Below, piece by piece: positions 1 through 5,796 of a stretch of 35,809 nucleotides of DNA (the first letter of the stretch is position 1; each line of letters opens with the position of its first letter). The translations under genes and the position numbers were made by a program. Source of the stretch: a virus; IMG/VR virus record IMGVR_UViG_3300028027_000129, positions 1 through 35,809 of that record. One strand, written 5' to 3'. Below the pieces are notes generated by a model. It worked only from the letters and a program-made list of their open reading frames with translations. It ran no database searches and was not told the DNA's origin.

Positions 1-21
1 GATATAGACTTTCCTGCGTAA
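1..21 (+). CDS. Possible 3' end of a rightward gene
   Basis: Frame 1 reads six codons and a TAA before the bidirectional terminator at 31-76. Frame 2 stops at once and frame 3 runs into the terminator stem, so frame 1 is the natural candidate for a gene entering from the left. A bidirectional terminator between convergent genes is consistent with this. Nothing can be said about function. Confidence 0.25.
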   Translation, partial: DIDFPA

Positions 22-30
22 CTAAAACTT

Positions 31-76
31 AAAAAACCCACAGCATGTCCGTAATAAGATATATTGTGGGTTTTTT
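31..76. terminator. Bidirectional rho-independent terminator
   Basis: A perfect 12-bp inverted repeat, AAAAAACCCACA (31-42) and TGTGGGTTTTTT (65-76), encloses a 22-nt loop. The outer A/T runs give a U-tract in both directions. It sits between a possible rightward gene end and the leftward gene at 204-395. Confidence 0.8.
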
Positions 77-143
77 ATTTTTAGGGCAAGCGCAAAAATG
101 GTTTTTAATTTCGGCGCAAAATAGAGGCTAACAAACCAATACA

Positions 144-158
144 AGCCCGACACGGGCT
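144..158. repeat. GCCCG/CGGGC hairpin downstream of the leftward operon
   Basis: AGCCCG-ACA-CGGGCT forms a perfect 6-bp stem with a 3-nt loop in an AT-rich spacer after the stop of the 204-395 gene. No strong U-tract follows on either strand. The stem core GCCCG/CGGGC recurs in intergenic hairpins at 10636-10652 and 13465-13481, so it may be the same class of 3' element. Confidence 0.5.
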
Positions 159-203
159 ATAACGGTTCTATCCCAATTATGCGGGGAAGTTAAGATTAAT
201 ATA

Positions 204-395
204 CTATTTACACCTAGTACAATACATAGGGTTTCTCATGTTATCTTCTGAGACCACAAACTTAATGGCACAGTGAGAACACTTTACCTCAAATAGCGAG
301 TATTGCCTCAAAAGCATTTTGTATCTATCAGTATAGTAGAACATAGTTACAAACCATGTTACTGAACAAAAAAATACTACTAATCCTAGCGTCAT
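204..395 (-). CDS. Membrane-anchored zinc-ribbon small protein
   Basis: 63 residues. Residues 2-21 are hydrophobic and form one predicted transmembrane segment, followed by a basic stretch (DRYK..LLRQY). The C-terminal half carries two cysteine pairs, CSHC and CTRC, which look like a zinc ribbon facing the cytoplasm. The start is set by a GAGGAG ribosome-binding site just upstream; that site is itself the end of the preceding 44-residue gene, so the two are probably translationally coupled. Function unknown. Confidence 0.75.
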   Translation of the reverse strand: MTLGLVVFFCSVTWFVTMFYYTDRYKMLLRQYSLFEVKCSHCAIKFVVSEDNMRNPMYCTRCK

Positions 396-397
396 TT

Positions 398-532
398 CTA
401 CTCCTCAAAACTCATCTGTGTTTCCCAAAAATCTTTATTTGGATCAACAATAACTTCATCTACGACATGCTTACAGGCAGAGCAAATGACCAAACCATCA
501 AGGTCAACTTCATATGCGTGATTGCAGTCCAT
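398..532 (-). CDS. Small zinc-finger-like protein, 44 aa
   Basis: 44 residues, MDCNH...ICSACK..., with C3, H5, C17 and C20 as plausible metal ligands and an acidic C-terminal half. No ribosome-binding site is seen. Instead TATACT (539-544, preceded by TG) lies 6 nt before the ATG, which predicts a leaderless mRNA. The stop falls 2 nt before the next ATG (395), and its last codons, GAG GAG, form that gene's ribosome-binding site. No longer in-frame start exists upstream. Function unknown. Confidence 0.65.
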   Translation of the reverse strand: MDCNHAYEVDLDGLVICSACKHVVDEVIVDPNKDFWETQMSFEE

Positions 533-538
533 GTATCC

Positions 539-544
539 AGTATA
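539..544 (-). promoter_or_regulatory. Leaderless-type promoter (-10) for the 44-aa gene
   Basis: TATACT preceded by TGG (extended -10) is separated from the ATG at 532 by 6 nt, so transcription should begin at or next to the start codon. A TTGCCT hexamer lies 17 bp upstream (562-567) as a weak -35. Confidence 0.6.
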
Positions 545-587
545 CCAAACTTCGGCGGGACAGGCAAAGCCAGTATCCCTAGTATAA

Positions 588-668
588 CTAACCCCTATAG
601 AAGATATAAGATGCTAAGGCGATAGCCAGCACATATGGGATAGCGCAGAAAATAAACATATCCATCAT
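588..668 (-). CDS. Single-pass membrane microprotein, 26 aa
   Basis: 26 residues beginning MMDMFIF, hydrophobic almost throughout and ending FYRG, so one transmembrane helix with a basic tail. Its ATG overlaps the stop of the 54-residue gene upstream in a TTATGATG junction, which suggests coupled translation. A second in-frame ATG directly follows the first. Too short for family assignment; kept because of the coupling and the composition. Confidence 0.45.
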   Translation of the reverse strand: MMDMFIFCAIPYVLAIALASYIFYRG

Positions 669-829
669 AATATATAACCCCATAGCCCAGCAATGCCTAA
701 TAGGCCAGAAACCCAAAAGATCCATTTATTCCCTGGCGAAAAACACTCATAGATAGCCAAGATTATTAGCAAACCAGATAAACCAATTAGTCCATATATG
801 AAGTAAATGTATAGAGAAAGTAAGTCCAT
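665..829 (-). CDS. Two-helix small membrane protein, 54 aa
   Basis: 54 residues with two hydrophobic segments (about 2-27 and 36-53) separated by a short loop, YECFSPGNKW. The -10 TATAAT (836-841) lies 6 nt before the ATG, predicting a leaderless transcript. A DnaA box (860-868) overlaps the -35 position and a second box follows at 881-889. The stop overlaps the start of the 26-residue peptide. The hairpin topology is compatible with a holin or a membrane-modifying early protein, but nothing proves this. Confidence 0.6.
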   Translation of the reverse strand: MDLLSLYIYFIYGLIGLSGLLIILAIYECFSPGNKWIFWVSGLLGIAGLWGYIL

Positions 830-835
830 GAGATG

Positions 836-889
836 ATTATACTACTGGTTTGATAAGAGTTATCCACAGGTGTTTGATAGTTATCCACA
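836..889 (-). promoter_or_regulatory. Leaderless-type promoter overlaid by two DnaA boxes
   Basis: TATAAT at 836-841 is followed after 6 nt by the ATG at 829. TTATCCACA occurs at 860-868 and 881-889, spaced 21 bp (two helical turns); the first covers the -35 region. TTATCCACA matches the classical DnaA box (TTATNCACA). Confidence 0.6.
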
Positions 890-891
890 GG

Positions 892-1428
892 TTATGATAT
901 TTGCCAAACCTCTGGATCTTGTGCAATGAGAAACTCTTCAAAAGATTTATTACATAATGCCCATTGGCTTCGATTATTACGAATAAGATCAATGGCTTCA
1001 CGAGCATCCATACCATCACGAATAAGGACTAAGGCTGTGATAAGACCTGATCTATTCCATCCAGCCTGACAACGAATAAGAACTCTTTTGCCCTTCTTCC
1101 AGTCAGAATGAGCAATGCGAACAATGTCAAATAACTCTTCAGTGTTCATTTTATTAATGTCTGAGTCCCAAACACCATAGCGAAACTCTTTTACAAACCA
1201 GTCAACAGGGTTAGAGTAAGCATACATAGTAATAACTGTGTCGAACTGTTCAGTTGTAATCATTGGAACCTTTAGTTGTGTGTTAACATCAAGATCATCT
1301 GTTCCACCTTGCCATAGACCAGGAACTACCTCAGACCATAATGGGTCTATATAGCGTCTTTCAGATTGACCATAATCAGGTCTTTCTAGATCTATCAGAT
1401 TTGTTTTATCTTCCGTTTTTATATCCAT
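892..1428 (-). CDS. Dual-specificity/tyrosine phosphatase-like protein
   Basis: 178 residues. The signature RCQAGWNRSG (C120, R126, S127) matches the C-x5-R phosphate loop of cysteine-dependent phosphatases (family consensus HCxxGxxRS/T), with arginine in place of the usual histidine. The general acid is probably D88 or D90 in the YGVWDSD segment. The N-terminal 30 residues are charged, and SEVVPGLWQGG resembles the opening strand of dual-specificity phosphatase folds. Expected role: hydrolysis of phosphotyrosine/serine or of another phospho-substrate in the host cytoplasm; the substrate cannot be read from the sequence. The promoter is canonical (TTGACA-17-TATACT) with the -10 6 nt before the ATG, so the mRNA should be leaderless. 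Confidence 0.85.
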   Translation of the reverse strand: MDIKTEDKTNLIDLERPDYGQSERRYIDPLWSEVVPGLWQGGTDDLDVNTQLKVPMITTEQFDTVITMYAYSNPVDWFVKEFRYGVWDSDINKMNTEELFDIVRIAHSDWKKGKRVLIRCQAGWNRSGLITALVLIRDGMDAREAIDLIRNNRSQWALCNKSFEEFLIAQDPEVWQIS

Positions 1429-1434
1429 GTTTCA

Positions 1435-1463
1435 AGTATATACCCAGAAAAATAGTCTGTCAA
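1435..1463 (-). promoter_or_regulatory. Canonical sigma-70-type promoter, leaderless start, for the phosphatase
   Basis: Read leftward: TTGACA (1458-1463), 17 bp, TATACT (1435-1440), 6 nt, ATG (1428). Two DnaA boxes, 1470-1478 and 1482-1490, stand directly upstream of the -35. Confidence 0.75.
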
Positions 1464-1469
1464 ACATAG

Positions 1470-1490
1470 TTATCCACAGGTTTATCCACA
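1470..1490. promoter_or_regulatory. Pair of DnaA boxes
   Basis: TTATCCACA at 1470-1478 and 1482-1490, both in the same orientation, 12 bp apart, at the edge of the long gene-free repeat region. Confidence 0.6.
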
Positions 1491-2166
1491 GATAAATCTT
1501 ACTGATATTTTTTAGATATTCTTTGAGTGGAGGAAAGTGGAGTGAAATGGAGTATGGAGCGCTTTTATAGATGGGATCGTAATGTCTTGGGGGCCCCAAA
1601 CCCTACCATACAAACCTTCATATGTCAAACCATCATATCCCGATAGCGGATTATACCTCCAAACCTTGGTTTTGTCAAACCTTTATAGCCAAAAAACCCT
1701 ACAAAAAATGTAGCAAAATGTCCAATAAATCTAGGAAAAACCAGGAAAAAATATATAAAAGGTTTGATAATTTCTAAAAAACCAGGAAAAAAGGTTTGTC
1801 TATTTATTGTGTATTATACTAGGTGAATTTGGTATCATTCGTAATCCCCCGCTAGATCCCGTGGGATCGTAATGTCTGATAAGCCTGTGACTCTGGCCTG
1901 GGGCGGGGGATCAATAAGAGTAATTGACAAACCCTACAGTATAAGATACAATACCAAACCTTTATATCCTGGTTTGACAGATAAGGTTTGATATGCTATG
2001 AATGGGGAAAAGTTTTTTAGGGTTCGTAATGTTTTTTTAGGAAATGAGGTTTGAAGGTTTGTCCATGAATGGGGAAAAATTTGGCTCTATCGTAATAAGT
2101 TTTTAAGGTTTGGTGGTTTGTACGATATGTCCGATTTGTCTATGATCCGGCCCCGCAGGGTTGAGA
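1491..2166. other. Gene-free repeat region; candidate replication origin
   Basis: No credible gene lies here; the short rightward reading frame at 2118-2336 is opposite a real leftward gene. The stretch is AT-rich and holds about 19 copies of AAACC or its complement GGTTT, often extended to CAAACCTT or AGGTTTG. The copies come in alternating blocks: AAACC at about 1599-1690, GGTTT at 1761-1800, AAACC at 1929-1960 and GGTTT at 1971-2120. It also has a 16-bp direct repeat, TGGGATCGTAATGTCT (1572-1587 and 1862-1877), two ATGAATGGGGAAAA repeats (1998-2011 and 2065-2078) and a GC-rich nested inverted repeat at 1844-1911. Together with the DnaA boxes to its left this resembles an iteron-type origin. 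Confidence 0.5.
1844..1911. repeat. GC-rich nested inverted repeat
   Basis: ATCCCCCGC (1844-1852) pairs with GCGGGGGAT (1903-1911). Inside it, GATCCC (1855-1860) and GGGATC (1863-1868) form a second palindrome around 2 nt. It is a 68-nt GC-rich island in an AT-rich region: a possible cruciform, structured RNA or protein-binding site. It has no T-arm or other tRNA feature. Confidence 0.5.
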
Positions 2167-2424
2167 TTATCCAGCCGCAGCCAAAACCTCATCAAGACTT
2201 TCAAAACCTTCGTCATCAAGATTTAGAGAAGCCAAGAACAGTTGCCAAGTTTCAGCAATATATTTTTCTCCGTCACCAGTTACATTACAGAGATTTTCTT
2301 TTTCTAGGTAAGCAAGTGGCAAACCTAAGTCATTGAATTCTATGAACTCATTGAAACCTGGGTCTTCTCTGTATTCAGAATAAAGTTGTCCCAAGATATT
2401 GCATATGTTAGAAAAGTCGGTCAT
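2167..2424 (-). CDS. Hypothetical acidic protein, 85 aa
   Basis: 85 residues, strongly acidic (EYREDPGFNEF, LDDEGFESLDEVL), predicted mostly helical, with no recognised motif. Its ATG lies inside the end of the 77-residue gene upstream (17-nt overlap), so translation is probably coupled. It is the last gene of a leftward transcript before the gene-free repeat region. Function unknown. Confidence 0.65.
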   Translation of the reverse strand: MTDFSNICNILGQLYSEYREDPGFNEFIEFNDLGLPLAYLEKENLCNVTGDGEKYIAETWQLFLASLNLDDEGFESLDEVLAAAG

Positions 2425-2641
2425 GGTTATATTCTACTCTCTTTTGTTCTACTGTGTCAAGTTGGAATTGTGCTGACTCTAGTACTTCTAGACTCCTGCG
2501 AAAAACGAGATAAGGTAAAGACCTAGCCATGTACACTCCAACCTTTTCTAGGTCAAGGTGAAAGTCGCTAAGTAGTACGCCAATCTTTTCTGCTACTTTT
2601 TCTTCTTTGGTTTTTTCTACTGCACGGCTAATACGATACAT
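2408..2641 (-). CDS. Hypothetical helical protein, 77 aa
   Basis: 77 residues, predicted helical, with a basic N-terminus (MYRISRAVEKTKEEK). The promoter and start are clear: TATAAT at 2659-2664 with TGG before it, then a short leader containing GAGAGGAG 5 nt before the ATG. It lies just after the terminator at 2667-2713, so it opens a new transcription unit shared with the 85-residue gene. No family recognised. Confidence 0.7.
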   Translation of the reverse strand: MYRISRAVEKTKEEKVAEKIGVLLSDFHLDLEKVGVYMARSLPYLVFRRSLEVLESAQFQLDTVEQKRVEYNHDRLF

Positions 2642-2658
2642 GGTACTCCTCTCAATTC

Positions 2659-2664
2659 ATTATA
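2659..2664 (-). promoter_or_regulatory. Extended -10 promoter
   Basis: TGGTATAAT read leftward, 17 nt before the ATG at 2641, with the ribosome-binding site GAGAGGAG in between. The U-tract of the upstream terminator ends a few bases before it. Confidence 0.65.
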
Positions 2665-2669
2665 CCAAA

Positions 2670-2713
2670 AAGTTGGGGAGAGGGCAAGCCCACCACAGCA
2701 CTGCCCCCTCACC
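2670..2713 (-). terminator. Rho-independent terminator after the 119-aa gene
   Basis: Read leftward, GGTGAGGGGGCA pairs with TGCCCTCTCCCC (one mismatch, one G-U pair) around a 15-nt loop and is followed by AACTTTTT. It separates the 2736-3095 gene from the next promoter. Confidence 0.7.
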
Positions 2714-2735
2714 CTAGACAGGGATGACCCTACCC

Positions 2736-3095
2736 CTAGTCTTGCTCGGCAAAAACCTTTGGTGCATATGCATTAATAAATGCTTCCCATTCAACAGGCA
2801 CATTATCAGTAATAGTCTTGTTAGTAAAGTCGATGACTACCGTCTGCTCGCCTAGGTCGTAGTTGGTCCCATTGATAGCGTATAGGCCAAACCCTGTCTC
2901 ATCAAGAATGTTATGTTGGATTAAATAACTAATAATCATACGGGTACCGTAGGCAGCATCCTGCCAGCGGGGCGCTGCATGTCTTAGGGCCTCTGCGATA
3001 TCAGTCTCCCATGAATCCTGGCCCCAGTGGCTGTATAGGACCACACTAGGTCCGTCCTCTGAATCCTTGAATACAAAATTAATACGTGCTCCCAT
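2736..3095 (-). CDS. Conserved phage hypothetical protein, 119 aa
   Basis: 119 residues beginning MGARINFVFKDSEDGPSVV. The opening VVLYSHWGQDSW and the closing VEWEAFINAY resemble small cytoplasmic proteins common in actinophages (from memory, function unassigned). Predicted mixed alpha/beta, acidic, no cysteines. AGAGGAGA about 7 nt before the ATG supports the start. A possible -10, TATACT, lies at 3126-3131, overlapping the end of the gene upstream. Confidence 0.75.
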   Translation of the reverse strand: MGARINFVFKDSEDGPSVVLYSHWGQDSWETDIAEALRHAAPRWQDAAYGTRMIISYLIQHNILDETGFGLYAINGTNYDLGEQTVVIDFTNKTITDNVPVEWEAFINAYAPKVFAEQD

Positions 3096-3125
3096 TACTG
3101 TGTCTCCTCTAGGTCGTTTACTTCA

Positions 3126-3131
3126 AGTATA
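3126..3131 (-). promoter_or_regulatory. Possible internal -10 promoter
   Basis: TATACT preceded by TGA, about 30 nt upstream of the ATG at 3095 and abutting the stop of the 52-residue gene. Its local sequence, TATACTTGAA, matches the phosphatase promoter. Confidence 0.4.
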
Positions 3132-3290
3132 TCAAACAGTGTCGGCTGTGTCCACATGGGCACGGTCCTCTTCTAAATCTACAATTAACTTGGCAATGAT
3201 ATTGTGGGCTGCTATGTTCTCTGTTTCAGATCCTCCCCATAACAATTGCTGTGCTTCATTTAACTTAAGGTTAATAGCATCCTTATTCAT
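3132..3290 (-). CDS. Hypothetical helical protein, 52 aa
   Basis: 52 residues, MNKDAINLKLNEAQQLLWGG..., predicted as two helices (LNEAQQLLW and AAHNIIAKLIVDLEED) with a polar tail. The ATG overlaps the stop of the 108-residue gene by 8 nt, indicating coupling. The amphipathic pattern suggests a helical hairpin that could oligomerise. Function unknown. Confidence 0.6.
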   Translation of the reverse strand: MNKDAINLKLNEAQQLLWGGSETENIAAHNIIAKLIVDLEEDRAHVDTADTV

Positions 3291-3609
3291 TGAGTTCCCC
3301 CTCGAAGTCGATAACTACCTTGGACACTCGTCCGTCCTCATTGAGTTGTACGTAGACAGGGTAAAGACCGTCTCCATAGCCAGTAGAGAATACAACGGCG
3401 CTATGCATTCCAACGGTGCCATAGTTAGACTCTAGAGTTGTAGCACTTGCTCCCTGATAGGAATACTGCCCTACCTTACCCTCTAGGTCCCACTCATCGT
3501 CTACATTCGTCTGCCAAGTATCTAGATAGCAAGGGTCGCCTACCATTGCCTGACCTGAGTCAACTCCGAAATGTCCTGCTAAAATTAAATCTGTTAGTGT
3601 TGCTTGCAT
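3283..3609 (-). CDS. DUF4241-like conserved phage protein, 108 aa
   Basis: 108 residues from MQATLTDLILAG. VGDPCYL near residue 22, a central G-A-rich segment, and STGYGDGLYPVYVQL...GRVSKVVIDF at the C-terminus resemble DUF4241-type proteins (recalled, not searched). The frame stays open upstream to 3675, but AAAGGAGAAATAC directly before the ATG at 3609 fixes the start. Likely a small cytoplasmic beta protein of unknown activity. Confidence 0.7.
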   Translation of the reverse strand: MQATLTDLILAGHFGVDSGQAMVGDPCYLDTWQTNVDDEWDLEGKVGQYSYQGASATTLESNYGTVGMHSAVVFSTGYGDGLYPVYVQLNEDGRVSKVVIDFEGELNE

Positions 3610-3696
3610 GTATTTCTCCTTTGGTGTTATAGGTGTCCTGTGACAAACCATATTGTTATTGTTATCGCAAACCAAGTCATCAAGAATTGTAATAAC

Positions 3697-4125
3697 TTAA
3701 TCTGATTCCCTCTCTGCCTCTGCCTTCTGTTCTACTGTAGCACATTCTGGGCAAAAACCCAAATCGTAGTATTTCTCATTAATTAGTTGGCCATCGTCCT
3801 CTATCTCTGCACTGCAGGCTTCACAATAAAACCAGTATGAACTGACTTTAATTTGAATAGTAGTGTCGGGGGGACAAGGAACTTCAGTAATAAAATAACC
3901 AATCCTATTAATAAAGGACCAGCCATTCCATACATAAGACCCACCGTCATCTCCATCACCATAGGTCCAGATATGATTGGGGTCAGCCTTCTTTACAAAC
4001 TCGTACTCATCTCCATAGGTCTCAAACATCAAACCATCAAATGAAGCATTTGTATCTATATTATTAGGGATAGGCTTGTATGTATCTACCCACTCATCAA
4101 AGTCCATCTCAATAAAGTTATCCAT
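3697..4125 (-). CDS. Zinc-ribbon-containing conserved phage protein, 142 aa
   Basis: 142 residues. An acidic N-terminal part (MDFDEWVDTYKPI) is followed by a beta-rich middle (SYVWNGWSFINRIGYFITE), and the C-terminus carries CEAC and CPEC, about 25 residues apart, as a zinc ribbon. The first base of its ATG is the first base of the preceding gene's TAA (TAATG), so it is coupled to the 59-residue zinc protein. Function unknown. Confidence 0.7.
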   Translation of the reverse strand: MDNFIEMDFDEWVDTYKPIPNNIDTNASFDGLMFETYGDEYEFVKKADPNHIWTYGDGDDGGSYVWNGWSFINRIGYFITEVPCPPDTTIQIKVSSYWFYCEACSAEIEDDGQLINEKYYDLGFCPECATVEQKAEAERESD

Positions 4126-4304
4126 TATAGTGGTCCCTCGATATTCTTAGACTCGCACTCTGCACACTCACCATCTGTGACCTCATCGTAGTAGTCATCC
4201 TCTACATCCTCCATTGTGCCGTCCTCGGTATACATACCAAGTTTATGGCTTACTTCTACGTACCAGAAGCGAGTGGTATTATTACAGTCTAAACATTTAG
4301 GCAT
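4125..4304 (-). CDS. Zinc-ribbon microprotein, 59 aa
   Basis: 59 residues, MPKCLDCNNTTRFWYVEV..., with CLDC at residues 4-7 and CAEC at 47-50 around an acidic middle (EDVEDDYYDEVTDGE). Start and stop both form 1-nt TAATG overlaps with its neighbours, typical of this operon. A zinc-ribbon fold is likely; the partner is unknown. Confidence 0.65.
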   Translation of the reverse strand: MPKCLDCNNTTRFWYVEVSHKLGMYTEDGTMEDVEDDYYDEVTDGECAECESKNIEGPL

Positions 4305-4516
4305 TATTCGTCACCTGCGATTTCTTGTGGTAGGTACTCTTTATCATACACTAAATGGTATGCAGTTGCAAGTCCCTCAGCAAATCCCTCTGCACGGGTC
4401 CTATCCATAGATACCATGGCATCGCTGTAGTCGTCTTCTTCTTCCTCTTTGGCAATCTCTGAAAAGTCTGCCCAAGCAGCGTCAATCATTTGTTCTAGCA
4501 TTTGTTGTGGTGTCAT
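4304..4516 (-). CDS. Hypothetical acidic helical protein, 70 aa
   Basis: 70 residues, helical, with a run of glutamates (KEEEEDDY) and a C-terminal helix, AEGFAEGLATAYHLVYD. The upstream gene has a similar helix, LQGYMQALTNCYTMTYN, in the same place, so the two may be diverged tandem duplicates. It overlaps the upstream gene by 4 nt (ATGA) and the downstream gene by 1 nt (TAATG). Confidence 0.65.
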   Translation of the reverse strand: MTPQQMLEQMIDAAWADFSEIAKEEEEDDYSDAMVSMDRTRAEGFAEGLATAYHLVYDKEYLPQEIAGDE

Positions 4517-4755
4517 GAGTTGGTCTCCTCTATGTTTTTTCTGTCTATAGATAAATTATAGGTCATGGTGTAGCAGTTTGTCAAGGCCTGCATGTATCCC
4601 TGTAAAAACCGATCATCGTTATCTCCGTCAAGCAAACCTTCCATGTCTAGCATTTCATTCTTAAGATAACCATGCATTAAGTCAATCAGGGGGATAGATG
4701 TGTCCTCTAATGCTTTAGTTAGATAGTCAGGGATAAAGGGATACTTCTCGCTCAT
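4513..4755 (-). CDS. Hypothetical acidic helical protein, 80 aa
   Basis: 80 residues, MSEKYPFIPDYLTKALE..., helical, with an acidic loop (LLDGDNDDRF) before a helix resembling one in the downstream neighbour. No catalytic motif. Overlaps its upstream neighbour by 1 nt (TAATG) and its downstream neighbour by 4 nt. Function unknown. Confidence 0.65.
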   Translation of the reverse strand: MSEKYPFIPDYLTKALEDTSIPLIDLMHGYLKNEMLDMEGLLDGDNDDRFLQGYMQALTNCYTMTYNLSIDRKNIEETNS

Positions 4756-4961
4756 TAGACCCTACCTTCTGCTACTGCTAGTAAATGACTAGTGGCATAC
4801 ATCTCCCCAGTATTATTCATATCACTTATCTCTAACTCACGATACTCATCTGAATCAAAGTCCCCCTCAAATTCATCCATGAGGGTTTGTAACTTCTCAG
4901 CGTCTTGCTCAATGCTAAGTAGATGTAACTTCATATACTCAATGAAAGTTGGCATGTCCAT
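4755..4961 (-). CDS. Hypothetical acidic helical protein, 68 aa
   Basis: 68 residues, MDMPTFIEYMKLHLLSIEQD..., with a long amphipathic N-terminal helix and a C-terminal helix, TGEMYATSHLLAVAEG. That ending loosely resembles the last helices of the next two downstream genes, so the three may form a diverged family. Both ends are TAATG overlaps. Function unknown. Confidence 0.65.
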   Translation of the reverse strand: MDMPTFIEYMKLHLLSIEQDAEKLQTLMDEFEGDFDSDEYRELEISDMNNTGEMYATSHLLAVAEGRV

Positions 4962-5062
4962 TAGTTATCCTCGCAATCATGTGCTTCAATAAAAGACGGC
5001 ATATCAATCAACTGCTTATCGCAATCACCACAGTAAGGAACATAGACTACATTAGTTGTCAT
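4961..5062 (-). CDS. Zinc-knuckle microprotein, 33 aa
   Basis: 33 residues, MTTNVVYVPYCGDCDKQL..., with CGDC at 11-14 and H28/C30 near the end as possible metal ligands. TAATG overlaps at both ends place it firmly in the translation chain. Too short for family assignment. Confidence 0.6.
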   Translation of the reverse strand: MTTNVVYVPYCGDCDKQLIDMPSFIEAHDCEDN

Positions 5063-5244
5063 TAGATTACTTCCTCATCTAGTTCAACTTCATCTTCCTC
5101 GTACTGTTCATCTACATCAATAGAATAAACTTCAGGGAATCCGTAGTCTTCGTACTCCCAGCCAAGTTTTTCTGCTTCTTCTGCGTTATCTGCTTCTACT
5201 TCGTAGTTATATTCTACAATTACCTTTAGGTCATATGTTGGCAT
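5062..5244 (-). CDS. Small acidic protein, 60 aa
   Basis: 60 residues, MPTYDLKVIVEYNYEVEAD..., a predicted beta-alpha-beta unit followed by a glutamate/aspartate-rich tail. It has its own promoter: TATAAT (5265-5270) formed by the last sense codons of the upstream gene, then AAAGGAG before the ATG. The start pattern (M-x-x-Y-x-V/L-x-V) is shared with the 49-residue protein at 13891-14040. The negative charge might suggest DNA mimicry or partner binding; that is speculation. Confidence 0.7.
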   Translation of the reverse strand: MPTYDLKVIVEYNYEVEADNAEEAEKLGWEYEDYGFPEVYSIDVDEQYEEDEVELDEEVI

Positions 5245-5261
5245 TTGTTTTCTCCTTTATA

Positions 5262-5477
5262 TTAATTATAGGGGTTTGAGTCTATTTTTACAACTGGACG
5301 GGGTGTGACCTTGCTCACATCAGGCTGACTGGTCTTGACCGTTGCATCTTCCCAGCCTAAAAGGATCAATTCATCTGGGTAGTCACAAACACATCTAGGA
5401 GCCTTCTTAAAATCCCTAGTAGTGACCTCAAAAAGGGTATCGCAATGAGTACACAGAAGACTATACTTAGTCCACAT
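5262..5477 (-). CDS. Zinc-ribbon small protein, 71 aa
   Basis: 71 residues, MWTKYSLLCTHCDTLFEV..., with CTHC at 9-12 and CVCDYP near residue 29 forming a short zinc ribbon, then a proline-rich polar C-terminus. Its final codons, TAT AAT, are the -10 of the downstream gene's promoter, and a TGTGA-N6-TCACA palindrome lies within its 3' part (5304-5319). Starts on a TAATG overlap. Confidence 0.65.
   Translation of the reverse strand: MWTKYSLLCTHCDTLFEVTTRDFKKAPRCVCDYPDELILLGWEDATVKTSQPDVSKVTPRPVVKIDSNPYN
5265..5319 (-). promoter_or_regulatory. Promoter with CRP-like palindrome inside a coding region
   Basis: -10 TATAAT at 5265-5270. A perfect TGTGA-CCTTGC-TCACA at 5304-5319 is centred 44 bp upstream of the -10 centre, the same distance as at the 10566 gene. 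No GTCRGT box is present. Confidence 0.5.
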
Positions 5478-5635
5478 TAGTCAAAGTACCCTTCTGCCCA
5501 TAGTCCCTGTAAGAATTCACTAGCCATATACAGTCTTGAATGTAGCCAAGGGTCATCGTCAGGATTGACGGTAGTTATAGCAGAATCAATGGCATTAGTC
5601 ATCTCATCTAAATCTGTCTTAGTATATCCTAGCAT
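5477..5635 (-). CDS. Hypothetical helical protein, 52 aa
   Basis: 52 residues, MLGYTKTDLDEMTNAIDSAI..., two predicted helices split by NPDDDP. The ending LYMASEFLQGLWAEGYFD is rich in aromatic residues. TAATG overlaps at both ends. No motif recognised. Confidence 0.6.
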   Translation of the reverse strand: MLGYTKTDLDEMTNAIDSAITTVNPDDDPWLHSRLYMASEFLQGLWAEGYFD

Positions 5636-5796
5636 TATTCTCCCCAATACTTGACAATAGTGTTCATGGTAATATGTAGGTGGCAGTCACATGGTTCTCC
5701 ACCCATGTTCTCCTCAAATTCAAAGTGCGATAGGTTGTCCTCATAAATCTCATTTACGAGTTCTGATATTGTGTATGGGCTGTATTTTGTAGTCAT
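5635..5796 (-). CDS. Hypothetical protein with CDCHLH motif, 53 aa
   Basis: 53 residues, MTTKYSPYTISELVNEIYED..., helical N-terminus, then EPCDCHLHI, whose two cysteines and two histidines could bind a metal. The ATG overlaps the 141-residue gene by 4 nt (ATGA); the stop forms TAATG with the next gene. Function unknown. Confidence 0.6.
   Translation of the reverse strand: MTTKYSPYTISELVNEIYEDNLSHFEFEENMGGEPCDCHLHITMNTIVKYWGE

Noticed and set aside
1844-1911. tRNA
   Set aside because: A 9-bp stem is present but there is no T-arm, no anticodon arm and no CCA context.
1491-2166. CRISPR-like array
   Set aside because: The repeated units are 5-16 bp, in both orientations and unevenly spaced; no regular repeat-spacer pattern.
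2118-2336. Rightward 72-codon frame
   Set aside because: Antisense to the leftward 85-residue gene, which has operon context; no ribosome-binding site or family features.
3625-3680. 17-codon hydrophobic leftward frame
   Set aside because: No ribosome-binding site, and it overlaps the initiation region of the 108-residue gene; too weak to call.
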